A DNA stretch of 45,511 bases from Acholeplasmatales bacterium (GTDB taxonomy: Bacteria; Bacillota_I; Bacilli_A; Acholeplasmatales; Anaeroplasmataceae), in the NCBI GenBank assembly GCA_017449215.1, contig JAFSJY010000066.1, forward strand, positions 1 to 45,511, read 5' to 3'. The notes beneath the pieces were generated by a model that worked only from the letters and a program-made list of their open reading frames with translations, was not told where the DNA came from and searched no databases. Positions 19,128-29,200 of the stretch are shown in pieces. Both the position numbers and the translations under genes were made by a program. Position 1 is the first letter of the stretch, and each line of letters begins with the position of its first letter.

Positions 19128-22100
19128 CTAATTTTTAAAATAATCTACTGCGTTCTGGAAGATATTTTGTTGCTTATTTCCAGAAATATTCTTAAATAGG
19201 TTTTCCTCATATCTCTCAGAATGTCCCATCTTACCTAAGATTAAGCCATCCTTAGATACAATACCCTCAATTGCATAATCAGAACCATTTGGATTATATG
19301 GTGCCTCAGTAGTTGGGTTACCATTTCCATCAACGTATAAGAATGCAATTTGACCATCATCTCTTAGCTTCTCAGCTAATTCCTTAGATACAACAAACTT
19401 ACCTTCACCGTGTGATACAGCAATAGAATCAATTTGACCTAATTCTAATCCAGCTAACCATGGTGACTTATTAGTCATAAGCTTAGTTGAAACAATTTGA
19501 GATATATGTCTATTAATATCATTTCTAAATAATGTAGGTGATTCTTTAGTTAATTCACCAATCTTACCATATGGTAATAAACCTGACTTAACTAATGCTT
19601 GGAATCCATTACAAATACCTAAGATTAAGCCCTTTCTAGCAATTAAACGATTAATAGCAGCCTTAACCTTTTCTTGATTTAATACATTAGCGATGAATTT
19701 AGCAGATCCATCTGGCTCATCACCAGCTGAGAAACCACCTGATAATACAAATATATCGCATGCATCAATCATCTTTTCCATTTCAAGAATTGATTCAAAT
19801 ACATCATCTGAAGTTAAGTTCTTAAATACAGATGTTGTAATAGTAGCTCCTGCTCTTCTAAATTGCTTTGAAGTATCATAATCACAGTTTGTACCAGGGA
19901 ATACAGGGAAGTAAGCAACTGGTGTCTTCTTAGCTCCTGATGCAGCTGGCTTTTGATCAAATGGCTTTATATCCATAAGCTCACACTTGTTATCGCCCTT
20001 ATCTTTATATACCTTATTAAACTTAGCAGTATTTGCTTCATATAATTCTTCTAATGTAAATACTTCATTATTGAATTTAGCAGTCTTAGTATCATTTGTA
20101 GAACCAACTAGAATTACATTCTTATAAGCAGGTAATTCATTCTTTGCTTCTACTAAAATAGAACCATAATTGTATCTATTTAATTCCTTTTCATCATAAT
20201 TGATTTCAAAACCAATTTCATTACCGAAGCTCATCTTAGCTGCAGCTTCTACAACACCACCAAATGATAATGCATATGCAGAAATAATATTACCATCAAC
20301 GATATTATTATTTACATATTCAAAATTATCCATTAATTCATCTGTATTTGGAGTGAAGTTTGCATTTTCATTATGCTTAATTAAATATAGCTTATGACCA
20401 GCCTCTTTAAATTCTGGAGAAATAACAGTTCTAGCATCAACTGTTGTAATACCAAATGCCATTAGCATTGGTGGAACGTTGATGTTTTGGAATGTACCAC
20501 TCATAGAATCCTTACCACCAATTGATGGAAGGCCAAATTCATTTTGCATCTTTAAAGCACCAAGTAAAGCAGCAAGTGGCTTACCCCAAGATTCCTTATC
20601 ATTCATTCTTTCGAAATATTCTTGGTAAGAGAATCTCATCTTATTATATTTACCACCAGCAGCTACAACCTTAGAAATTGCTTCTACTATAGCATATTCA
20701 GCTCCATGGTATGGAGAATACATAGCTAAATATGGGTTATAACCATAAGCCATGATTGATGCTGTATTTGTAAATCCATTTAATACTGGAAGCTTTTGAC
20801 AAGAAACCTGAGTTTCAGTTCTTTGAGTCTTTCCACCAAATGGCATTAATACTGTAGACGCACCAATTGTAGAGTCGAACATTTCAATTAAACCCTTTTG
20901 GCTTGTTACGTTATTATCATTTAAAGTATTTAATACTCTATCTCTTAATGGTTCATCGTTCTTATAGAATGGATTCTTATTCTCTACTGAACCAATCTTT
21001 GCCTTAGCTGTATGTACAGCACCAGCTGAATCTATAAACTTTCTAGAAAGATTAACAATCTCTCTTCCTCTATAATGCATTACTAAACGCTTTTCTTCAG
21101 TTACCTTAGCAACCTCTGTTACTTCGATGTTTTCCTCATGACAATACTTCTTAAATTCCTCAACATCCTTAGGCTCAACAACTACTGCCATTCTTTCTTG
21201 AGATTCAGAAATAGCAATCTCTGTTGCATTTAATCCTGAATACTTAACAGGAACAACATCTAGGTTAATATCTAATCCATCAGCTAATTCACCGATAGCT
21301 ACTGAAACACCACCAGCACCGAAGTCATTTGATTTCTTAATTAGCTTAGTAACCTCAGGTCTTCTGAATAAATGAGAAATCTTTCTTTCCTCAGGAGCGT
21401 TACCCTTTTGAACCTCTGATGAGCAAACCTCTAATGACTTAGTTGTATGCTCCTTAGATGAACCAGTTGCACCACCGATACCATCACGACCAGTTCTACC
21501 ACCTAATACTAAAATGATATCACCAGGATTTGGAGATTCTCTTCTAACATTTTCAGCCTTAACAGCACCAACTACTGCACCAACCTCTAAACGCTTTGCA
21601 ACATAATTATCATGATATATTTCTCTAACATGAGTTGTTGCTAAGCCGATTTGGTTACCATATGAAGAATAACCACTTGCTGCCTTAGTTGAAATAATAC
21701 GCTGAGGTAGCTTACCCTTTAATGTATCCTTAACATCAGCGTAGATATTACCAGCACCAGTAACTCTCATTGCTTGATATACATAAGCTCTACCAGAAAG
21801 CGGGTCACGGATAGCACCACCTAAGCATGTAGATGCACCACCGAATGGCTCAATTTCAGTTGGATGGTTATGAGTTTCATTCTTGAATTGTAATAACCAT
21901 TTCTCAATATTTGAATCAACATCAACATCTACAAAAATTGAGCATGCGTTATTTTCCTCACTAACCTCCAAATCATCAAGCTTACCAATAGCCTTTAAAT
22001 ATCTACCACCAATAGTACCTAAATCCATTAAGCACTTCTTTTTCTTTTCTCTCTTTAAATCCTTACGAATGTTATCATATAAATCTAAAGATTCCTCAAA

Positions 22101-23918
22101 TTCACTCTTCATGAATGAATTCTCAATCTTGATATTCTTTAAAACTGTATTGAATGTTGTATGACGGCAATGGTCAGACCAATAAGTATCTAGAATTCTA
22201 AGCTCTGTTTCCCAAGGATCTCTTCCTTCTTCTCTAAAGTATTCAATAACACACTTTAGGTCATCCTCATTCATAGCTAAACCCATCTTCTTTACGAATT
22301 CAGGTCTACCAAAGTGATTAATCTTTCTGAATCCCTCTAATACCTTAACTGGAATGATTGGAGCCTGCTCCATATCAGTTAGCTTACTTAAATCCTTTTC
22401 TCTTGCCTCAACAGCGTTAATTACATATTTCTTAATTTTTTCAATATCTTCATCAGTTGTATTATCATCTAGGATAATGATTCTTCCTGATCTAATATTG
22501 ATTTCTGCCTTTGGATCAATTAGCTTACAGCAGTCGATAGCTGATGAAGCTCTTTGATCGAATTGTCCTGGTAGATATTCTGTTGCAATATACTTCTTGC
22601 CCTCAAGATTTAATTCATCAGTTACATTATCAGTAACGATTTCACCAAATACCTGATATCTACTCTTTTCTAATAATTCATCTGAAAAATTAAATAAATC
22701 ATAAACATTAATTGTTCTTACATTTTGAAGATTTAATCCTAAATTTAGATTTAATTCAGCTTGAAGACTCTTTGCTTCAACCTGGAATTTAGGAAGCTTT
22801 TCAACATAAATTCTATAATTACCCATACTATCTACCTTTTCTTTACAAAATAAATTTTTATAATTTTTATCATATTCAGAAAGCGTCAAGTTTGTGAAAG
22901 TGACATGTGCCATCTTTCTCTTTTCTCTTACTTCCTCCTTATGATAATCATGAACATAAATATTATCATTCTTATCAAGCTTTTTCATATTCTCATAATC
23001 AAAGCCTAGGATATTTTTCATAATTGTTGGACTCTTTAACTTAGGTTCCTCTAAAGGCATATCAAGTAAGAACTTTGCAAGCTCTCTATACTGATTTGTT
23101 GTACAGCCCTCAATTGTATAATGTCCTGAATTATGAGGTCTTGGTGCCATTTCATTGAAATAGAATTCATCACCCTTAACAAAGAACTCAATTGCAAGTA
23201 TTCCATAATAATTGCAGCTTTCCATAAACTTAATGGCAGCTTCCTTTATTTTTTTGAATACTGGTAATTCTTCATTAACAACACATAGGTCTAGGATTCC
23301 TTCCTTATGCTTATTGATACCCATAGGGAAGCAAATCGTTTTATCCTTACCTCTAACTAAAATAGCTGATGTTTCAAAATCATATTTAATGAATTCCTCA
23401 AGGATACCTTCACCCTCTAGGAATGGCTTTACCTTTTCAATGTCATCTAGCTTTTTAATGACAACCTGACCATGACCGTCATATCCAAGCTCAGTTGTTT
23501 TATAAACACATGGAAGACCTAATTCCTTTATTCCAGCCTTTAAGTCATCTAGGTTGTAGATTGCTTTAAATCTTGGAGGTGTTAATCCATGCTCCTTAGC
23601 GTTTGTTTTTTCTCTAATTCTGTTTTGAGAATCAAACAAAGGCTCAATACCCTGTGGGATATTGTATGTATCTCTTATGAATTTTAATTTTTCACCAGGA
23701 ACATTTTCAAATTCATACGTTAATACATCTGATGCCTCACCAAGCTTCTTTAATCCCTCAAGGTCATCATATTTAGAAACAATAACTGAATCACATACAA
23801 ATGAGGCAGAGCACTTAGGATTAGGATCTAAGCATATAGCCTTGCCGCCTAATTTATTAACTTCTTCAGCTAGCATCATTCCTAGCTGTCCACCGCCTAA
23901 AATACCAACAGTTTTCAT
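19128..23918 (-). CDS. PurK-PurL fusion: N5-CAIR synthase joined to phosphoribosylformylglycinamidine synthase
   Basis: One 1596-residue frame holding two normally separate enzymes. Residues 1-~360 are PurK (ATP-grasp; [43 protein letters not shown]), making N5-CAIR from AIR. From Met365 onward is a complete large-type PurL of the clostridial kind: the FGAM synthetase part has [32 protein letters not shown] and a second AIR-synthetase-like half; the C-terminal amidotransferase (~1320-1596) has [11 protein letters not shown], nucleophile Cys near 1436 in GICNGFQ, and the His/Glu of HGEGKF and GHSER. PurL turns FGAR into FGAM using glutamine, so no PurQ or PurS is needed. Normal lengths on both sides show that neither half is truncated. 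Met365 (codon 22824-22826) is preceded by AAAAGG 8 bp upstream, so a free PurL could also be made. It is the first gene of the purine operon, behind an attenuator-like leader. Confidence 0.93.
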   Translation of the reverse strand: MKTVGILGGGQLGMMLAEEVNKLGGKAICLDPNPKCSASFVCDSVIVSKYDDLEGLKKLGEASDVLTYEFENVPGEKLKFIRDTYNIPQGIEPLFDSQNRIREKTNAKEHGLTPPRFKAIYNLDDLKAGIKELGLPCVYKTTELGYDGHGQVVIKKLDDIEKVKPFLEGEGILEEFIKYDFETSAILVRGKDKTICFPMGINKHKEGILDLCVVNEELPVFKKIKEAAIKFMESCNYYGILAIEFFVKGDEFYFNEMAPRPHNSGHYTIEGCTTNQYRELAKFLLDMPLEEPKLKSPTIMKNILGFDYENMKKLDKNDNIYVHDYHKEEVREKRKMAHVTFTNLTLSEYDKNYKNLFCKEKVDSMGNYRIYVEKLPKFQVEAKSLQAELNLNLGLNLQNVRTINVYDLFNFSDELLEKSRYQVFGEIVTDNVTDELNLEGKKYIATEYLPGQFDQRASSAIDCCKLIDPKAEINIRSGRIIILDDNTTDEDIEKIKKYVINAVEAREKDLSKLTDMEQAPIIPVKVLEGFRKINHFGRPEFVKKMGLAMNEDDLKCVIEYFREEGRDPWETELRILDTYWSDHCRHTTFNTVLKNIKIENSFMKSEFEESLDLYDNIRKDLKREKKKKCLMDLGTIGGRYLKAIGKLDDLEVSEENNACSIFVDVDVDSNIEKWLLQFKNETHNHPTEIEPFGGASTCLGGAIRDPLSGRAYVYQAMRVTGAGNIYADVKDTLKGKLPQRIISTKAASGYSSYGNQIGLATTHVREIYHDNYVAKRLEVGAVVGAVKAENVRRESPNPGDIILVLGGRTGRDGIGGATGSSKEHTTKSLEVCSSEVQKGNAPEERKISHLFRRPEVTKLIKKSNDFGAGGVSVAIGELADGLDINLDVVPVKYSGLNATEIAISESQERMAVVVEPKDVEEFKKYCHEENIEVTEVAKVTEEKRLVMHYRGREIVNLSRKFIDSAGAVHTAKAKIGSVENKNPFYKNDEPLRDRVLNTLNDNNVTSQKGLIEMFDSTIGASTVLMPFGGKTQRTETQVSCQKLPVLNGFTNTASIMAYGYNPYLAMYSPYHGAEYAIVEAISKVVAAGGKYNKMRFSYQEYFERMNDKESWGKPLAALLGALKMQNEFGLPSIGGKDSMSGTFQNINVPPMLMAFGITTVDARTVISPEFKEAGHKLYLIKHNENANFTPNTDELMDNFEYVNNNIVDGNIISAYALSFGGVVEAAAKMSFGNEIGFEINYDEKELNRYNYGSILVEAKNELPAYKNVILVGSTNDTKTAKFNNEVFTLEELYEANTAKFNKVYKDKGDNKCELMDIKPFDQKPAASGAKKTPVAYFPVFPGTNCDYDTSKQFRRAGATITTSVFKNLTSDDVFESILEMEKMIDACDIFVLSGGFSAGDEPDGSAKFIANVLNQEKVKAAINRLIARKGLILGICNGFQALVKSGLLPYGKIGELTKESPTLFRNDINRHISQIVSTKLMTNKSPWLAGLELGQIDSIAVSHGEGKFVVSKELAEKLRDDGQIAFLYVDGNGNPTTEAPYNPNGSDYAIEGIVSKDGLILGKMGHSERYEENLFKNISGNKQQNIFQNAVDYFKN
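22824..22840 (-). promoter_or_regulatory. Possible internal ribosome binding site at the PurK/PurL junction
   Basis: AAAAGG (22835-22840), 8-base spacer, ATG (22824-22826) in frame. The PurL homology begins right at this Met ([12 protein letters not shown]), the family's usual N-terminus. This looks like the old purL start kept inside the fused frame; whether it is still used is unknown. Confidence 0.5.
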
Positions 23919-23930
23919 TTTATCTCCTTA

Positions 23931-23968
23931 AAAAATAAAAACAACACCAAAATAGGATTAGTGTTGTT
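23931..23968 (-). terminator. Intrinsic terminator in the purine operon leader (attenuator)
   Basis: Minus strand: AACAACACTAA (23958-23968) pairs with TTGGTGTTGTT (23940-23950), 11 bp with one G-U, loop of seven, then TTATTTTTT. It ends just ahead of the AAGGAG of the fusion gene, between the operon's promoter and its first gene, so it must be read through for expression. Confidence 0.85.
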
Positions 23969-24042
23969 TATTGCATATTAAAATAACCATTAAGACATAA
24001 TGGGTTAGTAGAATTATTTACCTGCTTAGATAGTTTAACCAT
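23968..24042 (-). CDS. Candidate 24-residue leader peptide of the purine operon
   Basis: A short frame beginning MVKLSKQVNN and ending GYFNMQ, with GGAG nine bases before its ATG (24040-24042). An upstream in-frame ATG at 24057 would give 29 residues but has a poor ribosome site. The stop codon TAA shares its last base with the 5' arm of the terminator, so a ribosome reaching the end of this frame would cover the base of that stem. The peptide has no run of one amino acid, is not a peptide I recognise, and carries no obvious purine-related signal. Evidence for it being translated is positional only. Confidence 0.5.
   Translation of the reverse strand: MVKLSKQVNNSTNPLCLNGYFNMQ
23982..24042 (-). 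promoter_or_regulatory. Mutually exclusive hairpins in the purine operon leader
   Basis: Segment 2, TAACCCATTA (23998-24007), can pair upstream with segment 1, ATGGTTA (24036-24042), or downstream with segment 3, TAATGGTTA (23984-23992; nine pairs, one bulge). Segment 3 could instead pair with AATAAAC (23966-23972), which overlaps the 5' arm of the terminator. This is the 1-2-3-4 arrangement of a ribosome-controlled attenuator, but AT-rich sequence can give such pairings by chance. Confidence 0.4.
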
Positions 24043-24077
24043 ACGATTTTTCTCCATTTCAAGTAATAACCACTCTT

Positions 24078-24094
24078 TATAAGCTATGCTTATA
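24078..24094 (-). other. Small hairpin at the 5' end of the purine leader transcript
   Basis: TATAAGC-ATA-GCTTATA, seven pairs with a three-base loop, ~25 bases after the predicted transcription start. May stabilise the leader or be part of a larger fold. Confidence 0.5.
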
Positions 24095-24115
24095 TCTTTT
24101 ACACAAAGCAATAGT

Positions 24116-24144
24116 ATTTTATCATACATTTAAATAAACGTAAA
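24116..24144 (-). promoter_or_regulatory. Promoter of the purine operon
   Basis: Minus strand -35 TTTACG (24139-24144), 17-bp spacer, -10 TAAAAT (24116-24121). An overlapping alternative is TTTATG-18-TATGAT. The transcript would carry a leader of roughly 190 bases. Together with the leader elements this accounts for most of the 343-base gap 23919-24261; the stretch 24145-24233 shows only AT-rich sequence with no clear operator. Confidence 0.6.
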
Positions 24145-24233
24145 CATAAATCAAACTATGTTGGTAATAAAAGCACTTTCAAAGGATTTATGTCCAAATT
24201 TTTATGACCATAAATGAACGTTTAATATAAAAT

Positions 24234-24261
24234 ATTAAAAAAAGAGACAAAGCGTCTCTTT
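24234..24261 (-). terminator. Intrinsic terminator after metG
   Basis: Minus strand AAAGAGAC-GCTTT-GTCTCTTT followed by TTTTAATATT, immediately after the metG stop codon. Confidence 0.85.
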
Positions 24262-26190
24262 TTATCTAACAATATCACCAGGATTACACTTATCGATATT
24301 AACAAGCTCTAGGTAAGAATCATCTAAATCAGAACCACATAATAGCATACCATGAGATTCCTCGCCTCTAAGCTTAATTGCCTTTAAATTCTTAACAACA
24401 ATTACCTTTTTACCAACTAATTCATCTGGATTATAGAATTTAGCAATACCAGATACAATCTGTCTTACCTCAGTACCTAAGTCAATCTTAAATACTAATA
24501 ATTTATCTGCCTTAGGGTGCTTTTTAGCCTCTAAAATCTTACCAACACATAAATCGATTTTTTCGAAATCCTCGATTGAAATTTCTGGCTTAGCTTCTAC
24601 CTTAACCTCTTCTACCTTAGCTTCTAATTTTTTCTCTTTTTCTTCTACCTGAGCCATTATTTCGTTAACATCTAATCTCTTAAATAACATCTCACAGTTA
24701 GAAACCTTATATGATTCATGAGCACCAAATGTAGCATCTGACAATGCAGTTTTTGCTGTATTTAATGCATTGTAAACCTTAAGAGAAGTTGTAGGTATTG
24801 CAGGCTCTAATAGAATTGAAGAAATTCTAATTGCCTCTAATAAATTATATAAAACATTCTTTAAAATATCCTTCTTAGATTCATCCTTTGCTAAAACCCA
24901 AGGAGCTGTTTCATCGATATATTTATTAGCAGCACGTAGTGCCTTTTGGACCTCTTCTAAGGCATCAGCTACCTTAAATTGATCCATTAATGTCTTATAA
25001 TTTTCCTTAGCTTCCTTAATAACATTCTTTAAGTTATTATCAAATTCTGTTTCAGTTGAAGCAGTAATTGCCTCATCACCAAAATACTTCTTTACCATGG
25101 CAATAGTTCTAGAAACTAAATTACCATATGTATTAGCTAAATCTGAATTACTTCTTTCACATACTAATTCATAAGTAATATTACCATCTGATGCGAATGG
25201 AATTTCATGTAATACATAATATCTTACAGCATCTACACCAAATAATGATACTAGCTCATCTGCATAAATAGTATTACCCTTAGACTTACTCATCTTATTA
25301 TGATTTGTTAAAATCCATGGATGACCAAATACCTGATGAGGTAAAGGTAAGTCTAATGACATTAACATAATAGGCCAATAAATAGTATGGAATCTTAAGA
25401 TATCCTTACCAATTAAATGAATATCAGCAGGCCAATATTTATTATATAATTCACCATTATTACCATCTACATCATAGCCTATGCCAGTGATATAGTTTAA
25501 TAGTGCGTCAATCCAAACATAGATAACATGCTTAGGATCACTAATTACTGGAATACCCCACTTATATGAAGTACGAGATACACATAAATCAGGAATAGGA
25601 TTCTTTAAGAAATTATTAATCATTTCATTCTTTCTTGATTCAGGCTGAATGAACATTGGATTTTCATTAATATAATTTAATAATCTTTCTCTATAAGGCT
25701 CAAGCTTTAAGAAATAGCATTCCTCACTATTCTTAGTTACCTTAGCTCCACAATCAGGGCAGCAGCCATCCTTTAAATCCTTCTCAGTAAAATATGATTC
25801 ACAATCTACACAATAGAATCCCTCATATTTACCCTTATAGATATCGCCCTTTGCTAGCATCTTTTCAAATGCCTTAGCAACCTGCTCCTCATGAACCTTA
25901 TCAGTTGTACGGATGAAATGATCATATTGAACATTCATCATATCATAAGTATCTCTTAATTCCTTTGATACCTTATCAACATGCTCCTTTGGAGTAGTGC
26001 CCATCTTTAAGGCCTTTTGCTCGATCTTTTGACCATGCTCGTCAGTACCAGTTTGGAAATAAGTATCAAAGCCATCCTTCTTCTTATATCTTACAATACA
26101 GTCAGCTAAAATAGCCTCATAAACATTACCGATATGTGGCTTAGATGATGTATATGCAATTGCTGTTGTTAAATAAAACTTTTTACTCAT
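24262..26190 (-). CDS. metG: Methionyl-tRNA synthetase
   Basis: Charges tRNA-Met. The class I signature reads SSKPHIGN near residue 15-22, the KMSKS loop is NKMSKSKGNT, and WIDALLNYITG forms the methionine pocket. A four-cysteine zinc knuckle (CVDC...CCPDC) sits in the connective domain. The C-terminus (~540-642) is the EMAP/tRNA-binding OB domain (VGKILEAKKHPKADKLLVF), as in Bacillus MetG. A charged coiled linker (~500-530, rich in EEKEKKLEAKVEE) joins it. Length 642 is standard. It stands alone between its own promoter and terminator; no T-box leader is present because the promoter is only about 35 bases from the start codon. Confidence 0.97.
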   Translation of the reverse strand: MSKKFYLTTAIAYTSSKPHIGNVYEAILADCIVRYKKKDGFDTYFQTGTDEHGQKIEQKALKMGTTPKEHVDKVSKELRDTYDMMNVQYDHFIRTTDKVHEEQVAKAFEKMLAKGDIYKGKYEGFYCVDCESYFTEKDLKDGCCPDCGAKVTKNSEECYFLKLEPYRERLLNYINENPMFIQPESRKNEMINNFLKNPIPDLCVSRTSYKWGIPVISDPKHVIYVWIDALLNYITGIGYDVDGNNGELYNKYWPADIHLIGKDILRFHTIYWPIMLMSLDLPLPHQVFGHPWILTNHNKMSKSKGNTIYADELVSLFGVDAVRYYVLHEIPFASDGNITYELVCERSNSDLANTYGNLVSRTIAMVKKYFGDEAITASTETEFDNNLKNVIKEAKENYKTLMDQFKVADALEEVQKALRAANKYIDETAPWVLAKDESKKDILKNVLYNLLEAIRISSILLEPAIPTTSLKVYNALNTAKTALSDATFGAHESYKVSNCEMLFKRLDVNEIMAQVEEKEKKLEAKVEEVKVEAKPEISIEDFEKIDLCVGKILEAKKHPKADKLLVFKIDLGTEVRQIVSGIAKFYNPDELVGKKVIVVKNLKAIKLRGEESHGMLLCGSDLDDSYLELVNIDKCNPGDIVR

Positions 26191-26225
26191 CTTAATCCCT
26201 CCTTAGAGAAAATAAATACGCGACT

Positions 26226-26254
26226 ATTATATCAAATTATCATAACTTATTCAA
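26226..26254 (-). promoter_or_regulatory. metG promoter
   Basis: Minus strand -35 TTGAAT (26249-26254), 17-bp spacer, -10 TATAAT (26226-26231), about 35 bases before the start codon, which has a strong AAGGAGG site. Confidence 0.8.
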
Positions 26255-26271
26255 TATTTGCAGGGATAAAG

Positions 26272-26295
26272 AAAATGCCGACTAATCGGCATTTT
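26272..26295 (-). terminator. Intrinsic terminator after the P-type ATPase gene
   Basis: Minus strand AAAATGCCGA-TTAG-TCGGCATTTT, ten perfect pairs, a few bases past the stop codon; the T run is short (TTTT C TTT). It could serve as a terminator in either direction. Confidence 0.75.
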
Positions 26296-26298
26296 GCT

Positions 26299-29200
26299 TT
26301 ACCACTTATTAATAAGTTTTCCAATATTATCAAATTGCTTCTTAATCCAAGGAATAGCATATTGATATAGGCGCATTAATGGACCCGCAGCTAAGCATAG
26401 TGCAAGTAAGAATATTACATTATTAACACTTAATGCAGTAACAATACCACCTGTAGATGTAACAACAGATACCTCATATGTTGTCTTGTAATCACCTAAT
26501 TGTAGGTAATACTTATTATCATTACTGTAATATGTTTCAACTAATTCCTTACCAATTGAATGCTCATAATCAGTATAATATCCACCAATGACATAATGTA
26601 AATCATCACTTACTGTAATAGTAGGTGCGAATTGCTTTTCATTTAATGAAATCTTAGTATCGCCATCATCTAGGTATTCACCAGTTTCGATAACATGAGT
26701 TAATGAATATTCTGATTTATCCATATCAACCTTAAATGATAATGGTGTAATACCTGAATTCACATTAATTTCATTAGTATTTCTATCATAGAATCCCTTA
26801 AAGTCATCCTCATAGAATTTTTCAAATTTAAATTTATTATCTACATAATCAGCAAGTTGAATATCATCTAAATCTGGATTACCTGGAGCTACGTTGCTTG
26901 GTAAATAATCATAAACATTCTTAAATACTAAATCATATGCTTCAAAATAAGTATAATATACCTTATTATCATCCTTATCTAAGGTATAGATAGTATATGC
27001 ATATGAATCTCTCATATTTACATATTCATCAACCTTTTCTTTAGCACCATATAATTCAAATATATTTCTACCAGAAGGCACCGCATCAAAATATAGTCTT
27101 CTAGGAGAAACACCAGCAGTTCTTACATTACCAGTTGTTGAAATAACTGGCATAGAAACTCTATATGTTCCACCATCAGAGCCATTATTCATAACCTTCT
27201 TTACAGGATCACCATTAATTAATAATTCTAATGTATCAGGATTAATAGTAATTTGTGTTGAATCACCAGTAAAAATTTGTGAAATACTACTACTTACTGG
27301 ATAATAACCATCATCCTCTACAACACCATTAAAGATATATCTATTATTCTCAATTTCAACCTTTGGTAGGATTGAATACTGACGTCTAGCCTCAGTTTCA
27401 ACATAAGTACCATAATTCATCTTATAGCCATAATAATCATTATCCTTAACTAATGTTGTATAAACAGGATAATTATAATCATTAATATATACCTTACCAT
27501 GACTATCAACTATTAAATCATCGTCGATACCATCATAATATGAAACACCATCAATTAAATATCCACCAGCAAAGATATTACCCTTGTTATCATAGCTGAT
27601 TGTAGGCATATTAATTAAAATATCAGTTTCTTCGCCATTAATTGCATAATAATTAAGTACTGTAGCATCCTTATTAGGATCCTTTGTTTTTGATAAACGA
27701 GTTAATACCTTCTTATCTCCATCAGCTCTAATATTTGTTATTTTTCCATCAATAACAAAATAGTTAGCAGTTGATATTGATATTTCAGGGAATTCCTTCA
27801 TGTACGTGAATTCTTGATTGTCTGAATAATAATCAAATAATGACATTATTGGTCTCAATTCTAATAGATTTGGAAGCATTATTATCATAATTAGGAATAC
27901 TGTATAGCATGTTGTAAACAATATTTTTCTAATCATAGTAAATGGACGACAGGCCTTAAATAGTACCATTAAGCATGTATGAGATGCTGTAATAACAATA
28001 ATAGTTGTTAAGCTCTTATCATCTAAATGTAGCATATCCTTAAGAATAAAGATTAAGGATGATAGCATTGTAATAACTAAGGCACCTGGTAAGGCCTTCT
28101 TAATAACGTTACTTAAGAATCTACCAGAGAATGTATTGTTATTTGGCTCATTAACTAAGATTAATGATGGAATACCAATAGCTAAAATATCAATAATTAT
28201 TAATTGCTTTGGAGTAATAGGATATACTCCTGTAAATATAGCAACTATTGCAAGCAATAATGAGAATATTGTTTTTGTTAAGAATAATGAAGCTACAGAT
28301 GTAACATTATTAATAACTCTTCTACCTTCAGCAACTACGCTAGGCATTGAACCAAAGTCAGAATCTAATAATACTAGGTGTGAGCAAGATCTAGTTGCAT
28401 CACTACCAGAGCCTAAGGCAATAGAGCAATCTGCTGCTCTTAGGGCTAAAATATCGTTAACACCATCACCTGTCATAGCTACGCATTTTTCGGCATGCTG
28501 TAAAGCTAAGACTATAATTCTCTTTTGACTTGGTGATACACGTCCAAATACAGTATATTTTAAAGCTGCACGAGCAACCTCGTTATCATCCATTCCTTCT
28601 AGCGATACATAATTTATCGCATTAGGAACACCAGCACGCTCTGCAATCTTAGAAACAGTTATTGGGTTATCACCTGAAATAACCTTAACCTCAACTCCAG
28701 ATTCTTTAAAATACTTAATTGTTGAAATAGCATTTTGTCTAATGTTATCCTCAATTAATATCATTGAGACAACAGTCATTTCACCTTCAGGTAATGCGTT
28801 ATTTTCAATATATCCAGGAACATATGCTAAGCATAGAACTCTATATCCTAGCTTTGCATATTTTTCTACATCCTTTGAAACACTCTTATATGCATCACCT
28901 AAAACAAATTCAGGAGCACCAAGTGCGAATGTACCATATTTATCAAATGTTACAGCTTGGAATTTTCTTTGAGATGAGAATGGAATAGTACCAGTATATT
29001 TCATTCTCTTACTTAAACCAAATTTATTAATTAATGCATCTGATGTCATATTTCTATCAGGTAATGCATTTAAAATAGCTGAAACAATATTCTTAGTTGC
29101 TAAGCCTGCAATTTGTTCATAATCAATCACATTTTTAACAACCATTGTACCATCAGTAATTGTTCCTGTTTTATCTAGACAGATACAATTAACTCTAGCA

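Noticed and set aside
19693-23931. Several 60-90 codon plus-strand open frames inside the PurK-PurL gene
   Set aside because: They lie opposite a strongly conserved coding frame, have no ribosome site or promoter, and their hydrophobic Ser/Ile/Leu-rich content is what the complement of AT-rich genes gives.
24060-24090. CTTATAAAGAGTGG in the purine leader resembles the start of a SAM-I (S-box) riboswitch, and GCAGGTAAATAATTCTACTA vaguely resembles its later AGGTGCTAATTCCT part
   Set aside because: The GGAGGGA and GGCAACC internal-loop cores and the closing 3' strand of P1 are absent, and the downstream genes are purine, not methionine, genes.
24190-24235. PurR-type box near ATAAATGAACGTTTAA upstream of the purine promoter
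   Set aside because: Only the GAAC centre matches; the CC before it is missing and there is no second box at the right spacing.
23919-24240. Guanine, PRPP (ykkC), ZTP or THF riboswitch, or a T-box, ahead of the purine operon
   Set aside because: None of their conserved core sequences (for example the guanine-riboswitch loop pattern, the ZTP GGGUCG...GGGCAACCGCC core, or the T-box AGGGTGGNACCGCG) could be found.
26272-26295. Transposon inverted repeat or attachment site at the ten-base perfect stem
   Set aside because: It is a short hairpin directly after a stop codon and has no second copy in the window; a terminator explains it.
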